From Dioscorea cayenensis subsp. rotundata (lineage: Eukaryota > Streptophyta > Magnoliopsida > Dioscoreales > Dioscoreaceae), in contig NC_052472.1 of assembly GCF_009730915.1 (NCBI RefSeq), positions 2,418,001 to 2,482,000 on the forward strand: a stretch of 64,000 bases of DNA, given 5' to 3'. The position numbers and the translations under genes were made by a program. Shown here in pieces: positions 11,017-23,345 of the stretch. The notes under the pieces are model-generated. The model searched no databases, was not told the DNA's origin, and saw only the letters and a list, made by a program, of their open reading frames with translations. The number at the start of each line of letters is the position of its first letter. Within the stretch, counting starts at the first letter, position 1.

Positions 11017-14000
11017 GAATATAAACTATTAAGGACTAACTACACTATTGGATATAGTAAGTCTTTTAATTATAAAATTTTTAAACTAATAACATATGCA
11101 TATCCCACATTAGTTAAGAATTGCATTAAAACTTTTTTTTTTTAAGTCAAATCACAATCCATTAATGGAAAAATACAAAAACCATCAAAAGAAATAAAAG
11201 AGACAACTTCAAGGCGACTTGATAATAAGATGCAACAAAATGAACATGACTTAAGGTTAAGAAAACACAAGTATGACGCCATTGAATGTTTTTATAAATA
11301 TATAATAAAAATAAATATCTATCAAGGACTAAAACCAAGAATTTAATCATTTAAAAAAAAATAAATAATAAAAAAGGACCAAAAGTAGATTTTAAAAGAA
11401 CACTTTATTTGAATTTTGACCCACCTGTGGCAAACCCCACTCAATCCTTTCTATGCGGATCCGGGTTTGGCCCGGTAACAAACCCAAACCTGATAACAAA
11501 CAAACCCGGCCCGTTAAGAGCCTTAGATGCTTTCGGAGTCGCAACCCTACGAAAACGCAGCGGAGTCGGAGTCTCGGAGAGAAGAAGAAGAAGGCCTCGT
11601 TCGCACTCCTCTTCGATCGCAGATCTCTCCGCGCCCTTTCCAGGTACCTTTGATACCTTCTCTCTTCCTGAATTTCATCTCCTTTCTCGCCGCCCAGAGA
11701 TTACGCTGTCTTAACACCGGATCAGGTGAGGATTTGCTGTTTTTTCCGCTGAATTTCAGTGTTTAGCATGCATTAAAACGCGGTGAGTGCATTTGTTAAG
11801 GTTTTATGCTTGTTTTGTTCTGAATAAACGTTTTATTTGAATGCGGGGCTTGTTTGTGCGCTCTTGTTGATTTCATGGCTGGGGATTGTTAGGGGTAAGG
11901 GCTGTGGCCTTTTTGGTTTGTCTCATGACGAGTCTTGAAAAAGATGTTATTTTTTTTACTACCGGGATCTGAAAGTGGTAGGTATAGTTAGAAGAAATTT
12001 TGTGATTTGTTGAACTAGTGACATTTTTATTGAAATTGCGGATGGTTTATAATTTGTGGTTTGAAGTATTATTGGTCTGTAACAAGTGCTTGTTTATAAC
12101 AGGATCATGGTGATGTGTTTGTGACTGTTAGTTTTGAGGACCTGTAAATTAAGTTTGAGTTTAGGAATGTTGGTTGCCCTTTGTTTGTTTCCTTAAATGT
12201 GCAAATTTTACTGACTAAGAACTTCAGGTGGTATGATGAAGGAAATTAAGGTGGTGTCTTGAAGTTCCTAAAGATTTAGTGGTTCTTGAACTGGCAGTTA
12301 AAACCTAGAAGTTAGGTTTGCCATTTTGAGGATGAGACCTGCCCATTTAGGAGAGTGTGTCAGTTTAGGCGAGTGAAGATATCAAGGCATGGTATGAATA
12401 GTGATCCAAATAAAATTTGCAAGAATATTTAATAGGAAAGATGCATTCTGGTATGGTGATTTGTGATTTCCTCAGGAAAAGCAATTGCAAATCATGGAGT
12501 AATACCATGTTGTCGGAAAAAGTTAAATCTCCTCTCCCATTCTGGTATTATAATTTTTGTAGGGATGAACAAAGCAACCTGAGAACATGCTAAAAATGGG
12601 TTACGTAATTGGGGCTAGATAGCTGTTTGGGTTCTCTGTATGGTGATTGGTATCTCATATGCGGTCAAAATTTTGGTAGATACCATGTGAAATACTTGTC
12701 TTATGGTCCTTCAATTCATTGTTTATGGATTTGACCCTGATCATTTGTAACAATTAGCTATGATTTTTACTGTACTGGAAATATATAGATATTTTGCCTC
12801 ATTATGCAAACTAATAGTTGAGGCCACAAATATTAGGGAAGGGAGTATGCATTTGGTGTTTTAAGATAACAAATTAGTAGCGGTTATGAAATATTTGCTT
12901 ATCTTTCCCTTGTTTTGTGAAAATATGATCAGAGGCTGGACTTGCAAAATTATTTTGATAACAGAAAGTGCGGAATGTGTGGCGATATTCATTTAATGGA
13001 GAGACATGCAGTGAAAGATCATTGACCAGCGTAATAGTCATGCAAAAACCATAATGTGTATGAGTTGTGGCGATGTGCTATACTGGTCCTAAGGTTTGTG
13101 TGCGTAGGTGACCCTTAGATTTTTTTTAGATGTATATGATAATTATATTTTTGTCTGTTTCTTTAGATGAATTTGGTAATTGATATTTTTAGATGGATTT
13201 GGAAATGAGTTGGTTAGATACATGTGATTTGACATTGTTGTTTTTTTCTTGCAAAGTTCTAGTTCATGGAAGTTGTAAAAACATCTTCTGTGGTTTGTAG
13301 ATGGAAATTCTGGGTTACATTTGTCGGTTAGCGTTATCTTGGCTAAACAAGACATTTTTAGCTGCATCATTTTTGTTTATTGGCCGTTTCTAGGAATTTG
13401 TTATTCCCATTTATGACAATTTAATTATGTTTACGTGGAATTGAATATACTGGTTAGCTTGTATGTGATTGCAACTGGGATAATTTGCTTTTTTTATTTA
13501 ACTTAACTCAAGCACATGCCTTTTATATTGGATCTTTCTGTCATATGACCTGTTATCATTTGTGGATGTGCCATTATTGCTGAATCCTAAAGTTCTTTGT
13601 TCCTCACTATTTTATATATCTATATTGCTTTTTGATGTTGGAGGCTTAGAGCTAGAAAATTGTATCTTATCTATTTACTGCCACTTTTTCCAGCTTGTAA
13701 TATTTGAACTTGCTTTGACTATTTAAAAGTTGGAAACTGAATTCTATTTGGTTCAGTTTGAATATGGAGTTAAATAACAAGTTTGAACACTGCAGACATG
13801 GCCCTGCAAAATTTGTGAAGAAGATTGATCATCAGGGTGTCCTTAATTAACTCAATCTTTTTGGCGATCTTTTAGGGGCATGCGTGTCATTATTTTTTTG
13901 TCTAGGTCTTCTTAATCTGTAAAATTCCATTTTTGCTGGCTTATTTTTTTAAGTTAACCACAGCCAACTAAGGGGATGGATGATTGGGCAATGTAAATGA

Positions 14001-14515
14001 ATGATCTTGGCACTTTTTGACGAAGGGGATCATTGTAAACATGAATTTACTTGTTAGATTGAAAGACCATTAGCAACATTAGTTATATGAAACTATTTTT
14101 AATTTGGTTAGTTTGGATTTACTGATTGATCTTTTTTGATCTGATGCAGAGGTTACCCTTTAATTGTTATTCTACTAGATTCATCTGAAGCAAGACTTTT
14201 GTACCGATTGAATTCTAGAATGATAGAAGAAGGTGTTTTCTTGATGTCAGTTGATTGAAATCAATTTACATGATGATTTAGATCTGGATGAGTTTATCTT
14301 TGCATTGTTGTAGCTGTAAGTACGCCACTTAATTTGTGCAAGCGATGCCATTCTTTCAATACGGAAGGAAGATTTGAGTATCTATATGATGTAAATGCTT
14401 TTATATGCCCTAATTGTTTGGCCTGCTTTTTCCTCAACACTATAAATTTTCCTTGATGATGGTACATTGAGAAAGTATTTGTGTCTACTTCTGGTGGAAA
14501 TTTACTTAATACTAT

Positions 14516-14602
14516 ATGTTGTTGTTGTTGTTGTTGTTGTTGATGATGATGATGAATCGATGATGATGATGATGATGATGATAATGATGATGATGATGAT
14601 GA
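14516..14602 (+). repeat. TTG/ATG trinucleotide microsatellite
   Basis: A run of about eight TTG units passes into runs of GAT/ATG units interrupted by AATCG and ATAATG. The reverse complement lies in the other arm at about 47360-47425. Confidence 0.95.
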
Positions 14603-15368
14603 TAGTTTAGTCTGTTAATTTTTTACACACTCCTTCTCCTGCTATATGTAAGCTTTTATTGTATGGACTGCAGTTGGTCTTAATTTCTAAATTTGGAAAC
14701 CTTGCAAGAAGGAATTTGGTGATTATAGATAGTAACAAAGGCTATCTTCTGGATGGTTTTGAGATTTGAAATGAAGTTTTATGGAAAGATAAATATTCCT
14801 ACTTGCTACATATTCATAAATTGTTTTTAAATGGAGTAAGAAAATAGGTTTACTTTGTTATATAGTTTTGACCCTATTTGGTTTTTAATAGATTGATAGA
14901 CATATTATTCTGAATATCCAATGGTATTTTATTTTCATCAGCCTAAATTCGGTTTTAGTGGAAGCTTCTCATATGATTAGATTGGGCGCATCTAGACCTT
15001 TCGTATTTTCTCAACTTGAAAAGAACTAGAACTGGACTTTTCTATCTGATTTTGGAAATGAATATAGTTTCTTTTCTTTGTACCCATTCCAAAGTCCATT
15101 TGAACTAGATGGACATGGTGTTTCTGGTCACTTAGAAGGAGTTCACGTAAATGTATCTTGACTCCGACTAGTTGTCTTGCAAATATACATTGGACTGAAG
15201 AGCTTTAGAGGACTTTGTGAAGAGGTGTGATTGAAGTTAACACCCTCTTGTTCTGCAACCATTTTTATTAGGTTCTGTTTGTGGTATTTTGGTTACTAGT
15301 TGTGTTTTAAGTTTTAGTCTTAAGGGTATCTATTTTATTGGTTTGGGTTATGTATATACAATAACATA

Positions 15369-15540
15369 GGAATAAGGCTCCTGGATCCAGGAATAATGGC
15401 AAACACCCTCTGTCCTCCTAATCTTGGAATAAGAGTTAAGCGCCATTCTGGTCAGCTTAGTCCTCTGGATTAGAAAACCTGTGGAATAAGTAATTCTACT
15501 CGACATTGTTACTTTCTTATTCCTGGGCCAAGAGCAAAGC
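15369..15540. mobile_element. MITE-like element in the ceramidase leader intron
   Basis: GCTCCTGGATCCAGGAATAA (15377-15396) is matched by the reverse complement of TTATTCCTGGGCCAAGAGC (15517-15535), giving about 19 bp terminal inverted repeats around a ~160 bp, non-coding body with further GGAATAAG/CTTATTCC words. Similar GGAATAAG-rich elements are common among Tourist-like MITEs in monocots. A target duplication was not established. The copy in the other arm (about 46390-46565) is more degraded. Confidence 0.45.
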
Positions 15541-17621
15541 ATTTCTTTTGTAAATCCATCTTAATTTCCATCAAAATGTAAAATAATGTGCAACCCCCAT
15601 TTGTCAGCTATATGTCTTTGGTGACACATGTTAGATGCAAGTCAAACAAGACAAATGAAAGAAGTAGATGGGAACTGAAGAATTTATCCATAGATCTCCA
15701 ACTTCAAAAGTTGTTTTCTCAGTCACAAAATGCATGTCTTCATTCTCTTATAAAGAGAACAAGAGAATTAGAGTCATCATCATAACCTTAAAAGACCTTA
15801 TTACCCTTTAAACTCAATTAGGGTAAACATCTAACAAGATGCATACACATTAATAAGCATAGTATTAAATAATACTACTTTAACAATGCAGACAATCTTT
15901 CTCTTTCATAAGCACAATTTTTGTTAGTTCATCATCTACATTGGCATGGCGATGAAACCATCCAATCTGGTGCATGCTCCATAACCATGTTTGATTATAG
16001 ATGTTACAGTTAAGCTAATAAATCAAGTATATACTTTTCACAATACTGTTTTCTTGCCATAGGGGATAATGCAGATGAATTTAGTTTGTTTGCTAAGTCA
16101 CTTCTAAAAGCCATACATTGTAGTGGGGTGGTTGAAAGAAAAGGAGGAATATGCTAACTGAAAATATTAGAGAGAACAAATAGAAAATAAGCATGTTGGA
16201 AGATGGTTTTTGGGTCTTACCATTAAATATGTCTGCCCATACTGCAAATTGGGTTTATGCACATATTTTAAAAATAAAATGGGTCTGACAAAAGATTGAT
16301 TGCATATTCCTTCCATCATCAAATGTGATGTTGTATCTTGAAGGGGGCCAACTGGGAAGGAACGGGTGTCGTTACTGCAATTCACCCCAAATTCTTTGTT
16401 ATGAGAAATAACTCACTTGGCATAAAGAAGCAATCATAATTTTTGCTGAACACACAACCGTTATGTGTAATATTCTTAATTATATCCTCTAGTATTTTAG
16501 TCAAGGGAACTCTCTTGAAATGACATTACTCTGCCCTCCTATGTTTGATACCTCTTCTGTTAGGGTTTGACTTTGTTTAAAGTAGAATCTCTAGTTTTTC
16601 TTCTTAATGCTAACAAAGATAGGTCTACTATATGATTACATGGGAACCATGTGTGGGCATAGGACCTTAATTTTGTAGTTTTATTGGTCTAGTGGTGTAC
16701 ATATAGAATGAAGAATATCATTGCTAATTTGTTCATGTTTTGGACTTCATAAAGTGATGCAGAACAGAAGTAGTATAAGAATTAAGAGCATGTGCTTAGG
16801 TGTTAGGGGCTGTTTGGTAATACAGTCATTCATAGTTTTCTTAGCTTAAGGCTATATTTTCACGCATAATCACTTGCTTAGTCTCTCTGTGTGTCTGCCT
16901 TCATAATTTAGCAGTTATTGCCTAGTCTATCCTAGAACATAAAGTTTCTTCCTCACTTGCATTTAGTTCTCTATCATAATGTACCAAAATTGCTCTTTTA
17001 AACTGAACAACCTATCGTACGTTCCATTACCTATGCTTGGGGTGTTTTTATCTGGGATGTGCAAGGACAGTTGTATTCCCCCACTTGTATTTAATTCTTC
17101 ATATGGAGTGCAAGCATAGTTGTAATGATTATTGTTGAAAGTTATAGTGTGGTTGTGGGAATCATTCAACTTTGAGTTTCAGATTTTTTTGTTTGCTAAC
17201 TTTGGTGGGTGAATTTCTTTACCACCAATGTTGTTACATGTCATGTGTCATTGAAGTCTGGTTCTTATGTGACCTATGCTTGATATGATATTCACCTTTA
17301 ATCTAAGTTACAGAGCATGCAAAATTACTTTTCTTCAGACTTCTGAGATATTATATTAATCAATTTTTATATGTCATTGTCGCCAGTGAGTTTTCATGTC
17401 ATTTGTGATCATATAATTTTAAAACTTTATGTAATGAACCTTGGTGGTAATAGCTTTTATTAATTGTCTAGCAACCTACATGGATGGTTTGCTAGTGGTA
17501 AACCTCTGTTTATGTTCTATTCCTAACTCCTCTTCTGTTTTCAGGTGCTTGTTTGCTGCCATAGACTTGCAGATGCTTATGTAAAACTAGGAAGTTCAGA
17601 TTCAAAATAGTTGCATTATAA

Positions 17622-19141
17622 ATGGCAGACACATCAATGATATCAAGCTTCTGGGGCCCTGTGACATCCACTACTGAGTGGTGTGAGAAAAATTATACTC
17701 ATTCTTCATACATTGCAGAGTTTTACAACACTATATCCAATATTCCTTGCATTCTGTTGGCACTCATTGGCTTGATAAATGCTTTGAGGCAACGTTTTGA
17801 GAAGAGGTTTAGTGTTCTGCACATATCCAATATGATACTTGCCATAGGGAGCATGCTGTTCCATGCTACACTGCAGCATGTGTAAGACTCCTTTCTCTTT
17901 AATATGTTCTTTCGTATTTCTTGTAGATTTTATCTTATTGGATTTGATTCAGAGTCTCTACTATTATTGTTCAAATTAGTTTTTATTTGATTTTACACTT
18001 ATAATTTTTATTTGCTAGTTGACAAATTTTAATGTACTTTTGCATCTCTTGACGAGTTGATCAAGATAATTGCATTATTCTTCATTAAGGCATTTATCTT
18101 TAGTTTTATGTGGACAATCATGCCCGTCAGTGTTAAACCAGTGACATTACTAATATATTTTGTTATTGGAATTTTCATGTGAATCCATGTCAAATGCATG
18201 CACATGCTTGTGTGATATTCCTGTTAGTCATAGACTGGATATCATCCTGTCACAACTGTCTCTGATCTATCTTCAGCTATGAAGAACTATACTAATCCCC
18301 TTTTACTAAAACAACTCTGATATGTATAATACATGGCAATCAATTTATCCCCCTTTTTCTTCCTCCTGATTAATTGTTTACTCCTGTGCTTATTTACAAT
18401 TTTCTCTTGTTTCGCTAACTGTAGTGTTTTACTTTTTTGATATAAGCTTGATTTAACTGTATAACCTCAATTTGCCTGATGCACAAATCCTGACCAAGCT
18501 TGATGTTCATATTATTTAGAACATATATGTCTGATTTATTTTTCATTAAGGTCATATTGCATTTTATAAGTCGCAAACAATATATTTGTGTCATATTTTT
18601 CTTAATTACATTCTATCCAATTTCAGACAACAACAGAGTGATGAAACCCCAATGGTCTGGGAGATGCTGCTTTACCTCTACGTTCTCTATTCACCAGATT
18701 GGCATTACAGGAGTACAATGCCCACTTTCTTGTTCCTCTATGGTGCTGCTTTCGCCGTTGTTCATTCGTTCGTGAGGTTTGGAATAGGATTCAAGGTGCA
18801 TTATGTGGTGCTGTGCTTTCTCTGCATTCCTCGAATGTACAAGTATTACATACACACGAAAGATATAGCTGCCAAACGGCTCGCCAAACTCTACGTGGCA
18901 ACAATTTTTCTCGGAAGCTTATGTTGGTTGTTTCGATCGCCTCTTCTGCAAGCAACTCTCAAGTTGGTACATCAATCCACAAGGTCACGCATTGTGGCAT
19001 GTGCTTATGGGTTTCAACTCATACTTTGCCAATACATTCTTAATGTTTTGCCGAGCCCAACAATTGGAATGGAATCCACAAGTTGCCCATTTGTTCGGAT
19101 TCTTCCCTTATGTGAAGATTCAAAAGCCGAAGAAGCAGTGA
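17622..19141 (+). CDS. alkaline ceramidase (ACER family), with a +1 frameshift
   Basis: Integral membrane enzyme that hydrolyses ceramide to sphingosine and fatty acid in ER/Golgi membranes. Two coding exons: 17622-17881 (donor CATGT/GTAAG) and 18627-19141 (acceptor TTTCAG/ACAAC), joining cleanly through HVQQQSDETP. The combined length, about 257 codons, matches plant ceramidases (about 255). N-terminal MADTSMISSFWGPVTSTTEW and YIAEFYNTISNIPC are family hallmarks. The zinc-site residues known from human ACER3 are recognisable: SMLFH (Ser, His) in exon 1, SDETP (Asp) in exon 2, and GHALWH (His-x3-His) at 18983-19000. One extra base near 18931-18934 (TTGTTTCGATCGCC) shifts the frame after GSLCWLF, so the His pair and the C-terminus FFPYVKIQKPKKQ lie in the +1 frame. 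As written the protein is non-functional. This is either a real null allele or a consensus error. Start chosen by homology; leader exon is ~6 kb upstream. Confidence 0.85.
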
Positions 19142-21100
19142 CAAGAAACACATCGGTTTCTGGTTTGTTTATTCTAGATTTTTTACTCTAAAAGTGCAAA
19201 TGTTTATTTTGTCACGCAGGTTGGCAAGTTTCCGAGAGTGATGTTCTCCGTTGACTGATCGATTGACTTCATTAGTTATCAACTTAACATGAGTTATCTA
19301 TGTACCATATTTTATGTTTCTATTAGCCCATGGAATATTCAAGTTTTGGGTCATGGTGTTGTCGTATTTTGGATGTGTAGCTGTCTTTCAAAAGTAGGAT
19401 CCGGAATCGAATTCATTTTTTCTTTTTTTCTTTTTTGGCCTTTTATTTCTTTTGCATCTATAGAAATTATCCAACAGGCTCAATGTATATGCCTTTTGTC
19501 AGGTGCTGTGTGTTTTTGCTTTTAAATCAAGTTATGTCCCTGTTTCTATAGGTTTGGTTTTTGGTTTCTTTGTTGCACAATAGACATCAATTTCCTTCTG
19601 TTTGTTTTTGAATTATGGAATTGAAATATGTTCAAATATGTTAGTATTGAGCTTCTCTTCATGGTTGCTGACAGATTAATATGATAGATTTTGCTTGTGT
19701 TTATTTACGTTATGTGGATGGACGACAAGCGTTGAACTCATCTCCCCTGGTTTCAGTCTATTAAAACTTGACATGTGTTCCCAATCATAATAGAAAAAAT
19801 ATAATAGAATCACATGAGATACGTGTGAGCACAATTAGAAACTCAACAAGCATCTATGTTTTAATTTTAGGTCAATTTGGAGGTTTGATATCGAGTTCTC
19901 CTTGAAATGAATATCTTATGTAAAAGATTCAGTGTCAATAAATCTAAAGGTATTAATGATCTTTGGGTCAATTGGTATCGGGTTTTTTGTGTTTGGGTCA
20001 ATTGGTATCGGGTTTTTTTGTGTATATCTCTAGATTTTGGTGTTTGTTGCTTTTCTCAAAATAAATAAGTAAATAAATAAATCTAAAGGTCGTTTGTTTC
20101 TAGTGTTTGGTTTAAACCATAGAGGAAGACTTTGCATTAATATATGGATGACAAGCCTTTTTTTCTGTGCAAATAAATGTACATATTATAGATTTATTTA
20201 TTTATTTTGTTTGAAGTAAATATCAGTTTCTAAAAGAGGGTAGAGTAGATTCAATCTTCTCATTGATCAACTTATTAAAATTGTACTTTTTAGTGATAAA
20301 TTTATTTTATTAAATTGTTTTTCATAATCATAATGCGCTTCAATGTATACATTTTTATAAATTTTTTAGTAAAGCAATTTTTTAAGAAGTAATAATAAAT
20401 CATAGCAATCATTTTTTTATCAAACAAAATTACATAAAAATTATAAATAATATTAATAATCATTTTACTTGTATTAATATATAAATAGAATATATCAATT
20501 GCCGACATTAAAAACTTAGACAGCTTGTCAATCTTCAAAATACTATGATATACAAAAGTTAATATTTCATTTTCCTTTTTTTTAGATTTTAGGTTTTTTT
20601 TATTTTATTTATTTATTTATTTATGAATTGGATAAATTATTTATCTCAACTAGAAGAAGTTCATACTTCAACCTCTCATTTGGTTAAGAAAAACCATCCT
20701 CATATATATACATATTGAGAAAATTTTAAAAATAAAAAAACTTACATTTTACAAATTTGAGAAAGAAAAACAAGGTTTTTTTTTTCATATTCAAGCTACA
20801 TGGTTTCTCCTATTAACAAAATTAAAAAAAAAATGTTAATGATGTTAAACACCTTTTATTTAATGGATCTTAATTTATCAATTTATTTAAAAGTTAAATA
20901 TAGGAGGATGAACCTTTAAATCCAACATGATAAATAGTGTAAGTAGTATGACTAAAAAAAAAAAACTCACCTTACCTAATGCTGCGAAGAGAAGTTGATC
21001 TTTAACATCTTATTTAGTACTTAAAACAAATTACTGTTCTTATAAAGGTTCTTTTTTTAATAAAATGTGGTGAAGCCATGTATTAAGGTATGCACATAGG
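19142..21100. other. 3' UTR and AT-rich intergenic sequence
   Basis: The first few hundred bases are probably the ceramidase 3' UTR. The rest is AT-rich, with a short direct duplication of TTTGGGTCAATTGGTATCGG at 19964 and 19996 and several poly-A/T tracts. No gene seen. Confidence 0.5.
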
Positions 21101-21109
21101 TCGGAATGA

Positions 21110-21445
21110 TCATACAATTTGTGCACCATAATCTGGGCACTAGCGGTTTAGTACAATTTGTGCACCATACTGTGAAAAAAATAATTTATATATTTTTTCA
21201 GACAAAGGCAACAAGTTATAAGGCGAAAAGGACAAACGGGTATAGATTCACTAATAGCTTGACTGACCTCCTGTAAATAATCTCCGGTCATGCAACTCTG
21301 GAGGAGAAAACAAGAGATATTTTTCACACATAACTTCCATACATGACCCAGAATGTGAATTGTAATATGAGAGACTCGAATTTGAGACCTCTCAATCATA
21401 AGCATGGGTTGGGGTAGCCCACAGGTCCCATAATTTATTTTCAAA
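21110..21445 (-). repeat. possible SINE-like repeat
   Basis: The reverse strand contains a B-box-like word within GGTCTCAAATTCGAGTCTC (near 21373-21391), followed by about 250 bp of non-coding sequence. A diverged copy sits in the other arm (about 40500-40790). No clear tail or target duplication was found, so the class is tentative. Confidence 0.3.
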
Positions 21446-21539
21446 ACTAAATAAATAAAATGTAAAAATAAATAAAACCTAAATTGTCATTCCTGGTTAT
21501 CTCAAGTTTTTCATGAATAAAAATGGTTTATTTCAATGA

Positions 21540-21862
21540 TGACCACAAATGTTTATAACTCATATCCCCGTGGCCTCAAATGTTTTTTTTTTATAACCGG
21601 ATGACCACATAACTTTTCTCGAGTAGCACCCATAGCCATAAAGGCATATTTGGAGGCTATTTCTGGCGACTTCCACGTCAGCCAAGTCATGGGAAATAAG
21701 TAATAACCCGTTCACGTGAGTTAAGTCGCCTGAAATAACCTCCAAGAAGGCCTTTATGACCACATGTGCTACTAGAGAAAACTTATGTGGTTATCCAGTT
21801 ATAAAAAAAAATATTTATGACCACAATGATATAAGTTACAAATATTTGTGGCTACCAGTGAA
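21540..21862. mobile_element. palindromic MITE with ~150 bp terminal inverted repeats
   Basis: Left arm words GACCACAAATGTTTATAACT, GGATGACCACATAACTTTTC, GAGTAGCACC and CATAAAGGC recur in order in the reverse complement of the right arm (GCCACAAATATTTGTAACTT, GGATAACCACATAAGTTTTC, TAGTAGCACATG, CATAAAGGCC). The two arms cover almost the whole element and leave only a short loop around 21680-21710. Such long-TIR foldback MITEs are often Mutator-derived. It codes for nothing. A degraded copy occupies about 40190-40430. Confidence 0.75.
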
Positions 21863-21938
21863 ATGAAGCCGGAATAAAAAACCCCCAAATTTTGTGCCTA
21901 ATTCCTCTGCTTTTGATTCAAAGGTCTTCTCCCTCCAA

Positions 21939-23345
21939 ATGCAATGGCAAACCCTAATCAGATCAAGATCCCATCTTTTCTCCATCCTCACCTCCACCTC
22001 CACCCTTCTCCATCTCCATCAAACCCTAGCCTTCACCATCACCTCCGGCCTTCTCCACGACCCCTTCTCCGCCGCTCGCCTCATCGCCGCCGTCGCCGCC
22101 ACTGACCTCTCCCTCGCCCACCTCACCTTCCTTCACTCCCCAACCCCCTCCGCCTTCGCCTTCAATTCCCTCATCCGTGCCCACTCCTCCGGCCCTTCTC
22201 CATCCGTCTCACTCCTCCTCTTCCGCCGCATGCTCCGTCGTCGTCTCCACCCGGACCGCTTCTCCTTTCCCTTCCTCTTCCGCGCGGCTGCCCGCGCCAC
22301 CACCGACCCCAACCTCGTCTTCTCCCTCCATTCCCTTGCGCTCCGCCATGGCGTCTCGCTGGACCCCTTCGTTGCCACTTCGCTGCTCCACGCTTACGCT
22401 TCTTTCGATGCCTTCGATTCTGCTCTCAAGGTGTTCGATGAAATGCCTCTGAGAACGATAGTCACTTGGAACGCCGTCATCTCCTGCTGTTCCAAGTCTG
22501 CGCGCAATCTCCACGGGTTAACACTCTTCAGTGCGCTCCTCCAATGGCGAGACTTGCGCGCAAACGCTGACACTCTCATTGCCGCTCTATCCTGCTGCAA
22601 AGGCCTCAACACCTTGTGCCATGGTAAGAGCTTGCACGCACTAGCCATTCGATTGTGGCTGGACGCATTGGTGGAGCTGAGCACGAGCTTGGTGCACACG
22701 TACGTGAAATGCGGTGGTTTGGATTATGCGAAGAAGGTGTTCGATGAAATGCCTGAGAGAGATGTGTCAGCGTGGACGGCGATGATTGGTGGTATGGCGA
22801 TGCATGGACGTGGAGAGGAGGCTGCGGAGTTATTCAGGCAAATGAAGGTTAGTGGTATTGAACCAGACTCTTTGACATTTACTAGTGTTTTGCATGCATG
22901 TAGTCATTGTGGGTTGGTGGAGATGGGAATGAGGATTTTTGAGGAGATGGAGGAGAGGAAGGTGGTGAGAATGGAGCATTATGGGGTGGTGGTGGACATG
23001 TTGGGAAGGGCAGGGTTGATGGAGGAGGCTGAGAAGTTTGTAGAGAGGATGGATATGGAGCCAAGTAGAGAGGTTTGGGGGGCATTGTTGAATGGGTGTT
23101 TGGTGAATGGGGAGGTGGAGATGGGGAAGAGGTTGGAGAGGAAGTGTGTGGAGTTAGGGTTAGGGTTAGGGCTGGGGAAGGAGGGTGGGGGGTTTATGGT
23201 TGGGGTTTCTAATGTGTATGCTAGGGAAGGGAGGTGGGAGGAGGTGGGAATGGTGAGGGAGAGGATGATGGAGAAAAAGATCAGGAAAGAGAAGGGTTTT
23301 AGCTTGGTTGAGAGGGGACCAATGATTTCGTGTAGGTCATTTTGA
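21939..23345 (+). CDS. PLS-class pentatricopeptide repeat protein, E subgroup
   Basis: An intact, intronless 468-codon gene. PPR proteins of this class bind organellar RNA, usually guiding C-to-U editing in mitochondria or chloroplasts. The N-terminus (Ser/Thr/Arg-rich, few acidic residues, then LHQTLAFTITSGLL) fits a transit peptide followed by the usual first motif. PPR motifs follow, with repeated signatures SALKVFDEMPLRTIVTWNAV, YAKKVFDEMPERDVSAWTAM, GIEPDSLTFTSVLHACSHCG and HYGVVVDMLGRAGLMEEAEK. The C-terminus WGALLNGCLVNGEVEMG and ...REGRWEEVGMVRERM, then IRKEKGFSLVE, is the E motif. There is no DYW domain, so an editing deaminase would act in trans. The start is the ATG at 21939; an upstream in-frame GTG is not needed. 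The 5' half is C-rich and the 3' half G-rich. It is short for the class (about nine repeats). A broken copy lies in the other arm. Confidence 0.92.
   Translation: MQWQTLIRSRSHLFSILTSTSTLLHLHQTLAFTITSGLLHDPFSAARLIAAVAATDLSLAHLTFLHSPTPSAFAFNSLIRAHSSGPSPSVSLLLFRRMLRRRLHPDRFSFPFLFRAAARATTDPNLVFSLHSLALRHGVSLDPFVATSLLHAYASFDAFDSALKVFDEMPLRTIVTWNAVISCCSKSARNLHGLTLFSALLQWRDLRANADTLIAALSCCKGLNTLCHGKSLHALAIRLWLDALVELSTSLVHTYVKCGGLDYAKKVFDEMPERDVSAWTAMIGGMAMHGRGEEAAELFRQMKVSGIEPDSLTFTSVLHACSHCGLVEMGMRIFEEMEERKVVRMEHYGVVVDMLGRAGLMEEAEKFVERMDMEPSREVWGALLNGCLVNGEVEMGKRLERKCVELGLGLGLGKEGGGFMVGVSNVYAREGRWEEVGMVRERMMEKKIRKEKGFSLVERGPMISCRSF

Larger units (their letters stand above)
11450..17545 (+). other. 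5' UTR exon and long leader intron of the ceramidase gene
   Basis: A GC- and GAAGAA-rich leader near 11500-11725 is followed by good donors (CAG/GTACC at 11643 and CAG/GTGAG at 11725). The next acceptor, TTCTGTTTTCAG, is at about 17545, and the leader then continues to the start codon at 17622. The ~5.8 kb between them has no convincing coding frame. Short frames at 11409-11766 are 5' UTR shadows. The arrangement is inferred from splice signals and from strong conservation of the leader in the other arm. Alternative leader exons, for example after TGATCTGATGCAG near 14150, are possible. Confidence 0.55.

Noticed and set aside
11409..11766. Three overlapping frames of 66-101 codons
   Set aside because: They lie in the ceramidase leader exon, differ in frame and end at splice donors. 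The other arm keeps the DNA but changes the tract length, as expected for a UTR.
13143..13370. Conserved 75-codon reverse frame, also found at 48586-48792
   Set aside because: Conserved only because the arms are near-identical here. AT-rich composition, no domain, inside the leader intron.
21894..21938. 15-codon N-terminal extension of the PPR frame
   Set aside because: It would start at GTG. The ATG at 21939 gives a normal family N-terminus.
23155..23175. Telomere-like TTAGGG repeats
   Set aside because: Three copies only, inside a coding sequence. The canonical plant telomere unit is TTTAGGG.
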